The notes under the pieces: generated by a model | What the model saw: the letters and a program-made list of their open reading frames with translations, nothing else | What the model was told of the DNA's origin: nothing | Databases searched by the model: none | Assembly (NCBI GenBank): GCA_963546185.1 | Contig: CAUULU010000017.1 | Coordinates: 1 to 18,607 of the forward strand | Origin: JABCPO02 sp963546185 | GTDB lineage: Bacteria; Bacillota; Clostridia; TANB77; CAG-508 | Length of the DNA: 18,607 nt | Direction of reading: 5' to 3' | In this document: piece after piece, positions 7,644 through 14,781 of the stretch | Numbering within the stretch: the stretch's first letter is position 1 | How the letters are laid out: each line of letters begins with the position of its first letter | Program-made: the position numbers and the translations under genes

Positions 7644-7787
7644 ATGATAGAATATAGTGAAATTGAAGCAATTTCAAAGAGTGGCAAAGGAAAAGGAATG
7701 TATCAAGCATCAAGAAAAATGATGGAACACTATAAAATGTTAGAAAAAAAGAAAATATGTCAAGATATAGAATTAGAAGAAAGATAG
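7644..7787 (+). CDS. Small 47-residue protein of unknown function
   Basis: A short gene with all its own signals: a near-consensus promoter at 7585, AAGGAG eight bases before the ATG, a 47-codon frame ending in TAG, and a hairpin after it. The product starts MIEYSEIEAISKSGKGKG, continues with MYQASRKMMEHYKMLEKKK and ends with an acidic DIELEER tail. It is hydrophilic and probably helical, with one Cys (CQD near residue 39) and no signal peptide or membrane segment. I do not recognise the family. Being monocistronic with a strong promoter suggests an abundant or regulated small protein. It could instead be part of a structured RNA, but the intact frame with a well-spaced Shine-Dalgarno favours coding. 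Confidence 0.7.
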   Translation: MIEYSEIEAISKSGKGKGMYQASRKMMEHYKMLEKKKICQDIELEER

Positions 7788-7790
7788 AAG

Positions 7791-7824
7791 TACAGTATAT
7801 TTAATATACTGTATAAAATTTTTA
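7791..7824 (+). terminator. Hairpin ending the small-gene transcript
   Basis: TACAGTATAT (7791-7800) pairs perfectly with ATATACTGTA (7804-7813) around a TTA loop; AAAATTTTT follows. The T tract starts a few bases late, so termination may be partial. Confidence 0.65.
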
Positions 7825-7958
7825 AGTTTGTATTATAAAAATATTACAAAAGTAATAAAAAAAGATACAAATATAGCTTTTATAAATTCTAAGAATAATA
7901 ATATAATATATAAATATAAGTATATAAATATAGTAAATAGAAAGAGGAAGAGAAAGTA

Positions 7959-8768
7959 ATGAAGAAAGTAAAAGTAATATTAGCTACAACAATGATAGCA
8001 ATAATGATGTGTGTATATGCAACTAATGTATTTGCAGCAGTTACAGCAAATATAACATTAACACCAAGAAAAACAACAGTAGCAGCAGGTGAAGAATTTA
8101 CTGTAGAAGTAAAAGCAGAAAATATAGATGCGGGAGCAAGTGGTTTAACAAAAATAGAAGGTACATTATCATATGATAATAAAGTGTTAAATGAAATAAC
8201 TAGAGATGATCAAATAGAAGGTATGTCAGGATGGAAAATTACATTTGATAGTTTTTCAAAAAGAATAACTGCATCATCAACAACACCTGTAAAAGCAAAT
8301 GGACCAGTATTCCAAATATCATTTAAGGTAAGATCAGATATCGCACAACCTTCACAAACAGGACAAACTGGAACAACAAATAATGGAAATTCAGGAATTA
8401 ACTTATCAGGTGGAAATCAACAATCATTATCTTTAGGTGGAACTAATGGTGGAGCATCAAATACAACAAATATTGAATTTAAATCAATTAAATTTGAAGG
8501 TGGATTAGAACAAGGAACTGCAAATGATGTTTCTACAACAATAAACATTGGGCAAGCATCACAACAACCATCTACTCCAACCCCAGCACCAACACAACCA
8601 AATATAACTCAACAACCAACACCAAGTCCAGCACCAACTCCTACACCAGCGCCAACACAACCATCAAGAAATCCTAAAGCTGGGATAGAAGATACTCCAA
8701 TAATATTGATGGCAGCACTTGCAGTAGTAGCAACAATATCATTCGTATTATTAAAGAGAGCAAAATAA
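7959..8768 (+). CDS. Secreted, membrane/wall-anchored cohesin-like domain protein
   Basis: Exported 269-residue surface protein. It has a clear signal peptide (about 1-27, cleavage near VFA-AVT), then a cohesin-like beta sandwich: ITLTPRKTTVAAGEEFTVEV, IEGTLSYDNKVLNEI, PVFQISFKVRS and the closing strands IEFKSIKFEGG. Between those last strands is a Gly/Asn/Thr/Gln-rich insert (about 130-171). A Pro/Thr linker (about 203-236), NPKAGIEDTP, a hydrophobic segment and KRAK end the protein; this resembles a sortase-type sorting signal with NPKAG in place of NPxTG/LPxTG, or a simple C-terminal anchor. AGAGGAAGAG lies just before the ATG. No dockerin partner is visible, so a cellulosome role is not supported; such domains also serve in general surface binding. 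I see no convincing promoter between 7825 and 7958. Confidence 0.78.
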   Translation: MKKVKVILATTMIAIMMCVYATNVFAAVTANITLTPRKTTVAAGEEFTVEVKAENIDAGASGLTKIEGTLSYDNKVLNEITRDDQIEGMSGWKITFDSFSKRITASSTTPVKANGPVFQISFKVRSDIAQPSQTGQTGTTNNGNSGINLSGGNQQSLSLGGTNGGASNTTNIEFKSIKFEGGLEQGTANDVSTTINIGQASQQPSTPTPAPTQPNITQQPTPSPAPTPTPAPTQPSRNPKAGIEDTPIILMAALAVVATISFVLLKRAK

Positions 8769-8814
8769 TATATATAGTGAATAAAGATAATAAATTTAAA
8801 TATTAAAATATAAG

Positions 8815-8852
8815 AAAAAACATCTTAAAGCATATGCCTTAAGATGTTTTTA
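8815..8852. terminator. Bidirectional intrinsic terminator
   Basis: AAACATCTTAA (8818-8828) pairs with TTAAGATGTTT (8839-8849), with A and T runs on either side. It serves the convergent cohesin-like gene and the minus-strand gene ending at 8856. Confidence 0.88.
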
Positions 8853-8855
8853 TTA

Positions 8856-9335
8856 TTACTTATTTAGGTCTAGGTTTATAAAGAAGATTTTATTTAAATC
8901 ATCTGTTTTGCCAGATTTAATTTTATAAATCACACCTATATAAAACTTATTAGAGTTGCTCTGAAACTCAAAATCATAACTACCGTTTTGTTCGAAAATT
9001 AATTTACGAAAAGTTTTATCAGATAAAGAACTTCTTTCTATATCAGATAAAGAATCATAGGTATCTTTATCGATTATAAACTTGAAATTATCATCTAAAA
9101 ATACAAACTCAAGTCCTTCTATGTTGCTCTCAGTATCTGCTATAGTGATAGAAAGTTTGAAATTTTTAACAGTCCCATTATTAATTTCCATTATTTCTTT
9201 TTTGAAATCTCCTTGTTGTATACTTTCTTTTGAAATAATGATTTCTTTTGGAACAGTATCTATAAAACTAGATTTTCCAAACGATACTGTAGCAAGAATT
9301 GTTAAAACGAACAGTCCAATAATAATTTTTTTCAT
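8856..9335 (-). CDS. Secreted protein of unknown function
   Basis: A 159-residue protein with a clean signal peptide: basic MKK, the hydrophobic run IIIGLFVLTILATVSF, and a likely cut near residue 20. There is no lipobox Cys. The mature part is acidic and predicted mostly beta (KEIIISKESI, VKNFKLSITIAD, LEFVFLDDNFKFII, YDFEFQSNSNKFYIGVIYKI), so probably one small extracytoplasmic domain. I recognise no family. Codon use includes more C- and G-containing codons (TCG-like, CGA contexts) than the neighbouring genes. GAGTGAT lies six bases before the ATG, a modest ribosome binding site. It has its own promoter at 9408-9436 and shares a terminator with the convergent gene on its left. Confidence 0.75.
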   Translation of the reverse strand: MKKIIIGLFVLTILATVSFGKSSFIDTVPKEIIISKESIQQGDFKKEIMEINNGTVKNFKLSITIADTESNIEGLEFVFLDDNFKFIIDKDTYDSLSDIERSSLSDKTFRKLIFEQNGSYDFEFQSNSNKFYIGVIYKIKSGKTDDLNKIFFINLDLNK

Positions 9336-9407
9336 GAATTATCACTCTTTTCTTTTTTTAGATTTATATGAACTAATTAGTCCATATATTAAATATTTAG
9401 CAAATAT

Positions 9408-9436
9408 ATTATAACATAAAAAAATGAAAAAAGCAA
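9408..9436 (-). promoter_or_regulatory. Probable promoter of the secreted-protein gene
   Basis: On the minus strand, TTGCTT (9436-9431), a 17-base spacer and TATAAT (9413-9408). The -35 box lies in the T tract of the preceding gene's terminator. Confidence 0.5.
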
Positions 9437-9464
9437 AAAAGCAACTATACATAGGTATAATTGC
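9430..9464 (-). terminator. Intrinsic terminator of the Veg-family gene
   Basis: On the minus strand, GCAATTATAC pairs with GTATAGTTGC (one wobble) around a four-base loop and is followed by TTTTTTGC and more T. It ends the transcript of the gene at 9489-9833. Confidence 0.85.
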
Positions 9465-9488
9465 TAGTTAATTTCATATAGTTATTAA

Positions 9489-9833
9489 TTACATTTCATT
9501 ATTAAAGCTACTTAAATCATAACTTTTCATATCTAAAGATGGGATAGTTTCCTTCTTTGTAAGTGGTCTTGGTATGTCTAATGGGTCAAAAGTTTCACCA
9601 TTATATGTTTTTATTTTAATATCTTTAGTAAAAAGGTCAGAATAGTTATAGTTTATAACCTTGTTATCATCGAATTTTACTCTAAAGAAATTATTGTATG
9701 TATCTTCAACTGTACATATTTTTCCAAGTTTTTTTCCACGCTTACTAATTGGTTCTACAATTAATATTTCTTCTCCAATTAAGTCTGTTAAGTTTGTTTT
9801 TAAATTTTGTAAATCTTCTTTAATATATCCCAT
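9489..9833 (-). CDS. Veg family protein with a C-terminal extension
   Basis: Residues 1-75 match the Veg family (DUF1021), small SH3-like beta proteins of Firmicutes; in Bacillus subtilis Veg is linked to biofilm formation. Visible matches are IKEDLQNLKTNLTDLIGEEI, SKRGKKLGKICTVEDTYNNF, and FRVKFDDNKVINYNYSDLFT, the last corresponding to the V-S-Y-S-Y-A-D-hydrophobic-L-T end of Veg. The usual family length is about 80-90; here about 40 further residues follow, Pro-rich and polar (FDPLDIPRPLTKKE). AGGAGG lies four bases before the ATG. The gene is transcribed away from gap, with a seven-bp dyad about 15 bases upstream of its start. Family assignment is good; the extension is unexplained. Confidence 0.78.
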   Translation of the reverse strand: MGYIKEDLQNLKTNLTDLIGEEILIVEPISKRGKKLGKICTVEDTYNNFFRVKFDDNKVINYNYSDLFTKDIKIKTYNGETFDPLDIPRPLTKKETIPSLDMKSYDLSSFNNEM

Positions 9834-10015
9834 AAGTCCTCCTAATATCTATGATAATCACCATAGATTTAATATTAAATATACTAATTATAATATTTAG
9901 TATATGTAGTAAGTATATAATTTTTTATTTGAATTATTTACTGTACTACTACATTAATATATATATCAAGGATTAGAAAATGTGTCAAAAATTATTATAT
10001 ATATTATATATAGTT

Positions 10016-10061
10016 AGGGGGATTATGCTATGGGGGAGTAAGATAATCACCTAAGATTACA
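10016..10061 (+). other. G-rich foldable segment, possible structured RNA or operator
   Basis: GGGGGATTAT can pair with ATAATCACCT (10 positions, one mismatch, one wobble) around a loop of about 16 bases that contains another G5 run. Two G5 runs are conspicuous in otherwise very AT-rich DNA. Confidence 0.35.
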
Positions 10062-10158
10062 AAAGTGTAACATTGCACTATTATACATAATGAATTTACA
10101 TATATTGAAGTAGAATTACTAAAATAGAATAAAGTTTAGTATATTTAACTTCTGTTTA

Positions 10159-10187
10159 TTGATTTTTTAAATTTAAAGATATAGTAT
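10159..10187 (+). promoter_or_regulatory. Probable gap-pgk promoter
   Basis: TTGATT (10159-10164), a 17-base spacer and TAGTAT (10182-10187), 34 bases before the gap start codon. Confidence 0.45.
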
Positions 10188-10221
10188 ATATGTATATTAT
10201 ATAATTTAAGGAGGAAGAAAG

Positions 10222-11232
10222 ATGAAAGTAGCAATTAACGGATTTGGAAGAATAGGAAAAATAGCATTCCAAATAGCAATAGAAAAAGGATTAGATGTAG
10301 TAGCTGTAAATGACCCATTTTTAGCACCAGACTATATAGAATACCTATTAAAATATGACACAGTACATGGAAAATTCAATGGGGAATTATCACATGACGA
10401 AAATAATATAATAGTAAATGGAAAGAAAATAAGAGTGTTTAATGAATTAGAACCAAAGAATGTTCCTTGGGGAGAATTAGGAGTACACACAGTTATAGAA
10501 TGTTCAGGAGTGTTTGTAGAAGTAGAAAAAGCACAAGCATTCTTAGATGCAGGAGCTAAAAAAGTAGTTATATCTGCACCATCAAAAACAGCACCAATGT
10601 TTGTAATGGGAGTAAATAATGATAAATATGATACATCAATGAATATAGTATCAAACGCATCATGTACAACAAACTGTTTAGCACCAGTAGCTAAAGTTTT
10701 AAATGATAAATTTGGAATTATAGAAGGGTTAATGTCAACAGTTCACTCAATAACTGCAACACAAAAAACAGTTGATGGAACATCTAAAAAAGACTGGAGA
10801 GGTGGTAGAGCAGCAGCAGCAAATATTATACCATCAAGCACAGGAGCAGCAAAAGCAGTTGGTAAAGTAATACCAGAATTAAATGGAAAATTAACAGGTA
10901 TGGCATTTAGAGTACCTACACCAGATGTTTCAGTTGTAGACTTAACAGTAAGACTTGCAAAAGAAACAACATATGAAGAAATATGTAAAGTAATGAAAGA
11001 AGCTTCAGAAGGTGAATTAAGCACAATATTAGGATACACTAAAGATGATGTAGTTTCTTCAGATTTCATACATTCAACAAAAGGATCAGTATTTGATGAA
11101 AAAGCAGGTATCATGTTATCACCAACATTTGTTAAAGTTGTATCATGGTATGACAATGAATGGGGATATACTTCAATGCTTATAGAATTTGTAAGATACA
11201 TAGGAGAAAAAGAAGGAGTATACAAAAAATAA
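10222..11232 (+). CDS. gap: Glyceraldehyde-3-phosphate dehydrogenase, type I
   Basis: Glycolytic enzyme that oxidises glyceraldehyde-3-phosphate to 1,3-bisphosphoglycerate with NAD. The 336 residues are of normal length. The Rossmann start is VAINGFGRIGK; Asp31 in VNDPF fits NAD rather than NADP use. The active site is SNASCTTNC with catalytic Cys148, and His175 in STVHSIT is the base. WRGGRAAAANIIPSSTGAAK and the C-terminal WYDNEWGY are standard. The Asn-Gly at 6-7 is written AAC GGA, a CGGA in a different phase that is read in frame without a shift. AAGGAGG is well placed before the ATG. The stop overlaps the pgk start (TAATG), so the two are coupled. Confidence 0.97.
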   Translation: MKVAINGFGRIGKIAFQIAIEKGLDVVAVNDPFLAPDYIEYLLKYDTVHGKFNGELSHDENNIIVNGKKIRVFNELEPKNVPWGELGVHTVIECSGVFVEVEKAQAFLDAGAKKVVISAPSKTAPMFVMGVNNDKYDTSMNIVSNASCTTNCLAPVAKVLNDKFGIIEGLMSTVHSITATQKTVDGTSKKDWRGGRAAAANIIPSSTGAAKAVGKVIPELNGKLTGMAFRVPTPDVSVVDLTVRLAKETTYEEICKVMKEASEGELSTILGYTKDDVVSSDFIHSTKGSVFDEKAGIMLSPTFVKVVSWYDNEWGYTSMLIEFVRYIGEKEGVYKK

Positions 11233-12431
11233 TGAATAAATTAAGTAAAAAAAATGTAGAAGACATAAAAGACTTAGAAGGAAAAAAAGTATTAGTAAGA
11301 TGTGATTTTAATGTTCCATTAGATGAAAATAGAAATATAACAGATAATAGTAGAATAGTAAAAGCATTAGATACAATTAAATACTTATTAAAAAACAATG
11401 CTAAATTAATATTATGTTCACATTTAGGAAGACCAAAGGGAGAATTCAAGGAAGAATTTTCATTAAAACCAGTAAGAGATGAACTTGAAAGACTTTTAAA
11501 TGTTAATGTTATTTTAGCAAAAGATGTTGTTGGAGAAGATGCAAAAGAAAAAGCACAAAATTTAAAAGATGGTGAAATATTATTACTAGAAAATGTTAGA
11601 TTTGAAAAAGGTGAAACAAAAAATGATGAAGAACTAGCAAAAGAATTTGCAGGACTTGCAGAAATATTTGTAAATGATGCATTTGGAACAGCACATAGAG
11701 CACATGCTTCAACAGAAGGAGTAACAAAATATTTACCAGCATATGCAGGATATCTAATAGAAAAAGAAATAGAATTCTTATCAAATGCTATAAACGATCC
11801 AGAAAGACCACTTCTTGCAATACTTGGAGGAGCAAAGGTTTCTGATAAGTTACTTGTTATAGACAGTTTACTAGAAAAAGTAGATAGTTTAATAATATGT
11901 GGAGCAATGGCATATACATTCTTCTATTCAATGGGATTAAATGTTGGAACAAGTCTTTGTGAAAAAGATATGGCAGAAGAAGCTAAAAAAATAATGAGAA
12001 AAGCAGTTGAAAAAAATGTTAAAATATTATTACCAGTTGATGTTGTTGTATCAGATAAGTTTGAAGCAACAGAAGAAGAAGCACAAGTAGTTTCTTATGA
12101 TAATATTCCAGAAAATCTTGGAGGGTTTGATATTGGACCTAAGACAGCAGAAATCTTTGAAGAAGAAATTAGAAAAGCTAAGACTGTAATATGGAATGGA
12201 CCAGCAGGTGCATTTGAAAATCCTACATTTATGAATGGTACAGCATCTATAGCAAGAATAATTGCAGATACTGACTGTATAAGTATAATAGGTGGAGGAG
12301 ACTCAGCAGCAGCTATAGTTAAATTAGGACTTGAAGATAAGTTTTCACATATTTCAACAGGTGGTGGAGCATCTTTAGAATTCCTAGAAGGTAAAGAATT
12401 ACCAGGGGTTGTTGCATTATTAGATAAATAA
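11232..12431 (+). CDS. pgk: Phosphoglycerate kinase
   Basis: Glycolytic kinase that moves phosphate from 1,3-bisphosphoglycerate to ADP. I choose the ATG at 11232, which overlaps the gap stop and gives MNKLSKKNVEDIKDL; an open extension to 11160 lies inside gap and is not expected to be used. The 399 residues are of normal length. Visible motifs: VLVRCDFNVPLD, LCSHLGRPKGE, LENVRFEKGE, VNDAFGTAHRAHAS, LGGAKVSDK, WNGPAGAFE and the nucleotide loop GGGDSAAA with STGGGASLEFLEG. CTT GGA occurs twice here (11823, 12117) without any extra C, a useful control for the recoding sites. A terminator follows; tpi, gpm and eno are not adjacent. Confidence 0.97.
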   Translation: MNKLSKKNVEDIKDLEGKKVLVRCDFNVPLDENRNITDNSRIVKALDTIKYLLKNNAKLILCSHLGRPKGEFKEEFSLKPVRDELERLLNVNVILAKDVVGEDAKEKAQNLKDGEILLLENVRFEKGETKNDEELAKEFAGLAEIFVNDAFGTAHRAHASTEGVTKYLPAYAGYLIEKEIEFLSNAINDPERPLLAILGGAKVSDKLLVIDSLLEKVDSLIICGAMAYTFFYSMGLNVGTSLCEKDMAEEAKKIMRKAVEKNVKILLPVDVVVSDKFEATEEEAQVVSYDNIPENLGGFDIGPKTAEIFEEEIRKAKTVIWNGPAGAFENPTFMNGTASIARIIADTDCISIIGGGDSAAAIVKLGLEDKFSHISTGGGASLEFLEGKELPGVVALLDK

Positions 12432-12482
12432 TAATTAAGTATAATTATTGAAAATATTTAAAAAAGATAAATAATATATAAT

Positions 12483-12513
12483 AAAAAAAGCCCTATATTT
12501 ATAGGACTTTTTT
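12483..12513. terminator. Bidirectional intrinsic terminator
   Basis: A7G pairs with CT6 on the outside, and CCTATA (12492-12497) with TATAGG (12500-12505) inside, with one C-A mismatch between them. It serves pgk and the convergent minus-strand gene. Confidence 0.85.
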
Positions 12514-12536
12514 GTTATGAAAAAGATTTTTTTAAA

Positions 12537-13172
12537 CTAGTCTGCATATGATTCCTCATATTCTATAGTTAATAGTGTTTCATCATTAACTAGTTCATCT
12601 TTTGTAAGAACATCATGATTAATATTTAACTTCAAAGTAGAGTTATTCTGTCTATTACTGTCTAATTCAATTTTAATACTATTTTTCTTTAAATTTATAT
12701 TCGAATTATTTGATATATTCAATTTTAATTTTTCAATAATTTCAGGGTTTCCTGAAATTATAATATGTTTTGTTGCCTTATAAAATAAAATATTCGAATT
12801 ATTCTTTATAAAATCTGTGGATTTTACTAAAATTAGCCCTCTATTAGGAACTTTTTTGCTAACAAAGACTTCAAAGTTTTCTTCATTTAGTTTCGAAGTT
12901 CCGTTCATTGGGACTTCTGTATTTTTATTAAGCTGTTCTTTTGACAAAATTTGATTCTGTACTTTTATATCAACAGCTTTTTTATTTGTCCGTGCATATG
13001 GACCTAATAAAAGCACCAACAAAAGAACTGGTACTATCATCATGATAATATCATTCCTATCCATATACTTAATTTTTTCCTTAATTTTTTGAAAAATTAC
13101 TTTTACTTTTCCTTTTTCTTTTCCTTTTCCTTTTTCTTCATCATCATCTTTTTTGTAATTATATTTGCACAT
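12537..13172 (-). CDS. Single-pass membrane protein of unknown function, with an in-frame CGG codon
   Basis: I choose the ATG at 13172, preceded by AGGAGGG with five bases between, over an upstream extension to 13244. The 211 residues comprise a Lys/Glu/Gly-rich cytoplasmic head (KKDDDEEKGKGKEKGKVK, about 7-24), one membrane segment (IIMMIVPVLLLVLLLG, about 42-57) and an outside domain of about 150 residues, mostly beta and Asn/Lys-rich. No known family. Codon 61 is CGG followed by A (12992-12990), the same phase as the proposed recoding sites; here the frame stays open for another 150 codons, while a +1 shift would stop eight codons later. TCG serine codons in the outside domain are more common than in the neighbours, which may hint at a different history. 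A promoter with an internal dyad lies upstream. Confidence 0.72.
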   Translation of the reverse strand: MCKYNYKKDDDEEKGKGKEKGKVKVIFQKIKEKIKYMDRNDIIMMIVPVLLLVLLLGPYARTNKKAVDIKVQNQILSKEQLNKNTEVPMNGTSKLNEENFEVFVSKKVPNRGLILVKSTDFIKNNSNILFYKATKHIIISGNPEIIEKLKLNISNNSNINLKKNSIKIELDSNRQNNSTLKLNINHDVLTKDELVNDETLLTIEYEESYAD

Positions 13173-13232
13173 AATCGCCCTCCTAAAAAAATAAATATAA
13201 TCTTTTAGTATTAACATTTGGTGTATATGATT

Positions 13233-13261
13233 ATTATAACACATAAATTAGTTTATGTAAA
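13233..13261 (-). promoter_or_regulatory. Promoter with an internal operator-like dyad
   Basis: On the minus strand, TTTACA (13261-13256), a 17-base spacer and TATAAT (13238-13233). The dyad ACATAAA-TTAG-TTTATGT (13241-13258) fills the spacer between the two boxes, a typical repressor position. Confidence 0.7.
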
Positions 13262-13303
13262 CTATATTATTGTATTGGAAAAATATTTTTAAAATGTTAA
13301 AAT

Positions 13304-13312
13304 TGGTATAAT
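13304..13312 (+). promoter_or_regulatory. Extended -10 element before the NUDIX gene
   Basis: TGG-TATAAT forms an extended -10 box without a good -35. Transcription would start only about 10 bases before the start codon, leaving almost no leader. Confidence 0.4.
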
Positions 13313-13327
13313 ATATATGGAGGTAAT

Positions 13328-13828
13328 ATGGATATAGTAGATGTAAAATTTAAAGAAAGAGAATATAGTTTTCACTATAGGGTAGTGGGGGTTATAGTAA
13401 AAGATGATAAATATTTAGTACAAAATATAGGTGGTAAGGATTACTATGTTTTACCAGGAGGGCATGTAAGAATAGGAGAAAGTTCAGATGATGCACTAAT
13501 AAGAGAAGTAAGGGAAGAGTTAGAGATAGATATATTAAAAAATGATTTTAGATTATTTTGTTATCATGAAAATATTTATGAAAAAGATAATAGGGTGGAA
13601 CATTGGATTGAGCAATATTATATAGTAAATGCTAAATTAGAAAAAGATAGTTGGTCATTTGTTGAAAATGATATAGATGGGTTTAAAACATTAAAATATA
13701 GTTTTGTAAGTAAAGAAGAACTTAAGAAAATAGACTTAAAACCTTTAAAGGTAAAAGAGTTAATTATGTCAGAAAAGTTTGAGGGGATTTCACATATTGT
13801 ATCAGATAATAGAAATATTAAGAAATAA
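13328..13828 (+). CDS. NUDIX hydrolase
   Basis: Member of the NUDIX superfamily, which cleaves nucleoside diphosphates linked to another group; the substrate cannot be told from sequence. The 166-residue protein has the NUDIX box from GGHVRIGESSDD (about 47) to REVREELEI (about 59-68), fitting G-x5-E-x7-R-E-U-x-E-E-x-G-U except that the last Gly is replaced by an acidic residue (EIDI). The preceding strand, DKYLVQNIGGKDYYVLPGG, is typical. HWIEQYYIVNAKL and the C-terminal KPLKVKELI resemble the 8-oxo-dGTP/diadenosine type group in Firmicutes. GGAGG lies four bases before the ATG. An 86-base gap with a TATAAT at 13871 separates it from the next gene. Confidence 0.88.
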   Translation: MDIVDVKFKEREYSFHYRVVGVIVKDDKYLVQNIGGKDYYVLPGGHVRIGESSDDALIREVREELEIDILKNDFRLFCYHENIYEKDNRVEHWIEQYYIVNAKLEKDSWSFVENDIDGFKTLKYSFVSKEELKKIDLKPLKVKELIMSEKFEGISHIVSDNRNIKK

Positions 13829-13870
13829 TGTAAAAATGAAAGAAATGTTAAAAATATAGTTGAGAAATAG

Positions 13871-13876
13871 TATAAT
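13871..13876 (+). promoter_or_regulatory. Possible -10 box before the membrane protein gene
   Basis: TATAAT, 39 bases before the start codon at 13915; a matching -35 is weak, so this is a candidate only. Confidence 0.35.
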
Positions 13877-13914
13877 ATATAATATATTTTGAAAGTTTAA
13901 AGTTTAGAGGTATT

Positions 13915-14766
13915 ATGGATAAAGAAAAAAAAGAAAAGTTACAAGAAAAAATTAATGAAGTTACAGAAAAAGTATATGATGGTGTCAATATACGAGGCGG
14001 ATTAGATAATATGTATAATGTAGTGGATAAGATTAGGACTATAGCATTAAGTATATTATGTATAATGATAGCAATAATGACAATTATATCATTATACACT
14101 GTTATAACAATGCCTAAAGATATAACAGTAGGGGAAAAGCAGGGAGTAGAGTATAATAATATAATTGCAAAGATTAGTACAACAGAAATAAGAGATGAAG
14201 ATATGAACAATTACAAAGTTCTAAATGAAGTAAGAGATATTATACCAGTAAAAAATAGGTTTAAAGATGGGATAAGTACAAAAGAAAAACTTAAAGATTT
14301 TACTGGAACTAAAACTAAAATAACTTCAGCAATACCTGAATTTAATTTAGAAGAAACAGATGGGAATAAGAGTATATTTTCTAAAATAGAAGAATTATCG
14401 AATAAGATTAAGGAAAGTATTGAAGGAAAAGGAAGTATAAAAGAGCTGGAAATATCATACTTAGGATATGGGAATAATATAGTATTATCTTTAATGATAA
14501 AAACTGTAGAAGATGGAAAAAAAACATATGATATGTATAATTATTCATATGAAAAAAAGAAAATAATAACAATAGAAGAATACCTTTCAGAATTAGGATT
14601 TGAACCACAGGCTATAATATCTAAGATAAGAGATGAAGCGATAAGACAAGGACAGTCAGTAGATTTAAAAAAATATCTAACAGATGAAAAAGGGAATATA
14701 ATGGTGTTTTTAGATAATGGGAAAATAGTATATGTGGAGTTTGAGCTAAAAACAAAAAATAACTAG
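13915..14766 (+). CDS. Membrane protein of unknown function
   Basis: A 283-residue protein that I cannot assign. It has a charged N-terminal region (about 1-25), one strong membrane segment (ALSILCIMIAIMTIISLYTVI, interrupted by no charge, about 43-63), and a large domain expected outside the cell, with polar linkers and a C-terminal mixed alpha/beta part (ISYLGYGNNIVLSLMIKT, IEEYLSELGF, IMVFLDNGKIVYVEFELK). The last part faintly resembles the lipoprotein/anti-sigma type domains with repeated strand pairs, but not enough to name. GAGGT lies five bases before the ATG. It contains GGC GGA (13996) read in frame with no extra C, another control for the recoding sites. It lies 15 bases before nrnA and is probably in its operon. 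Confidence 0.72.
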   Translation: MDKEKKEKLQEKINEVTEKVYDGVNIRGGLDNMYNVVDKIRTIALSILCIMIAIMTIISLYTVITMPKDITVGEKQGVEYNNIIAKISTTEIRDEDMNNYKVLNEVRDIIPVKNRFKDGISTKEKLKDFTGTKTKITSAIPEFNLEETDGNKSIFSKIEELSNKIKESIEGKGSIKELEISYLGYGNNIVLSLMIKTVEDGKKTYDMYNYSYEKKKIITIEEYLSELGFEPQAIISKIRDEAIRQGQSVDLKKYLTDEKGNIMVFLDNGKIVYVEFELKTKNN

Positions 14767-14781
14767 AATAATGAGGTGATA

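Larger units (their letters stand above)
9834..10221. other. Regulatory or RNA-like intergenic region between veg-like gene and gap
   Basis: These 388 bases separate divergent genes. They include a dyad ATCTATG/CATAGAT (9847-9853, 9862-9868) whose loop holds GATAATCAC, a second copy of GATAATCACC at about 10052, a G-rich foldable segment at about 10016-10061, and a probable gap promoter at 10159-10187. No frame has both a start and a ribosome binding site. I recognise no riboswitch class. Confidence 0.55.

Noticed and set aside
7959..8768. Cellulosome scaffoldin
   Set aside because: Only one cohesin-like domain, no dockerin or glycoside hydrolase nearby; the domain fold also occurs in general surface proteins.
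10237..10242. CGGA in gap as a ninth recoding site
   Set aside because: Here the phase is AAC GGA, giving the conserved Asn-Gly of VAINGFG in frame. The AAC GGA at 12905-12900 on the minus strand is likewise read in frame.
10743..11225. Long minus-strand frames opposite gap and other genes
   Set aside because: They are antisense shadows of strong plus-strand genes, with low-complexity translations and no ribosome binding sites.
11160..11231. Upstream start of pgk inside gap
   Set aside because: The ATG at 11232 overlaps the gap stop and gives the usual N terminus; the extension is only the open shadow of gap.
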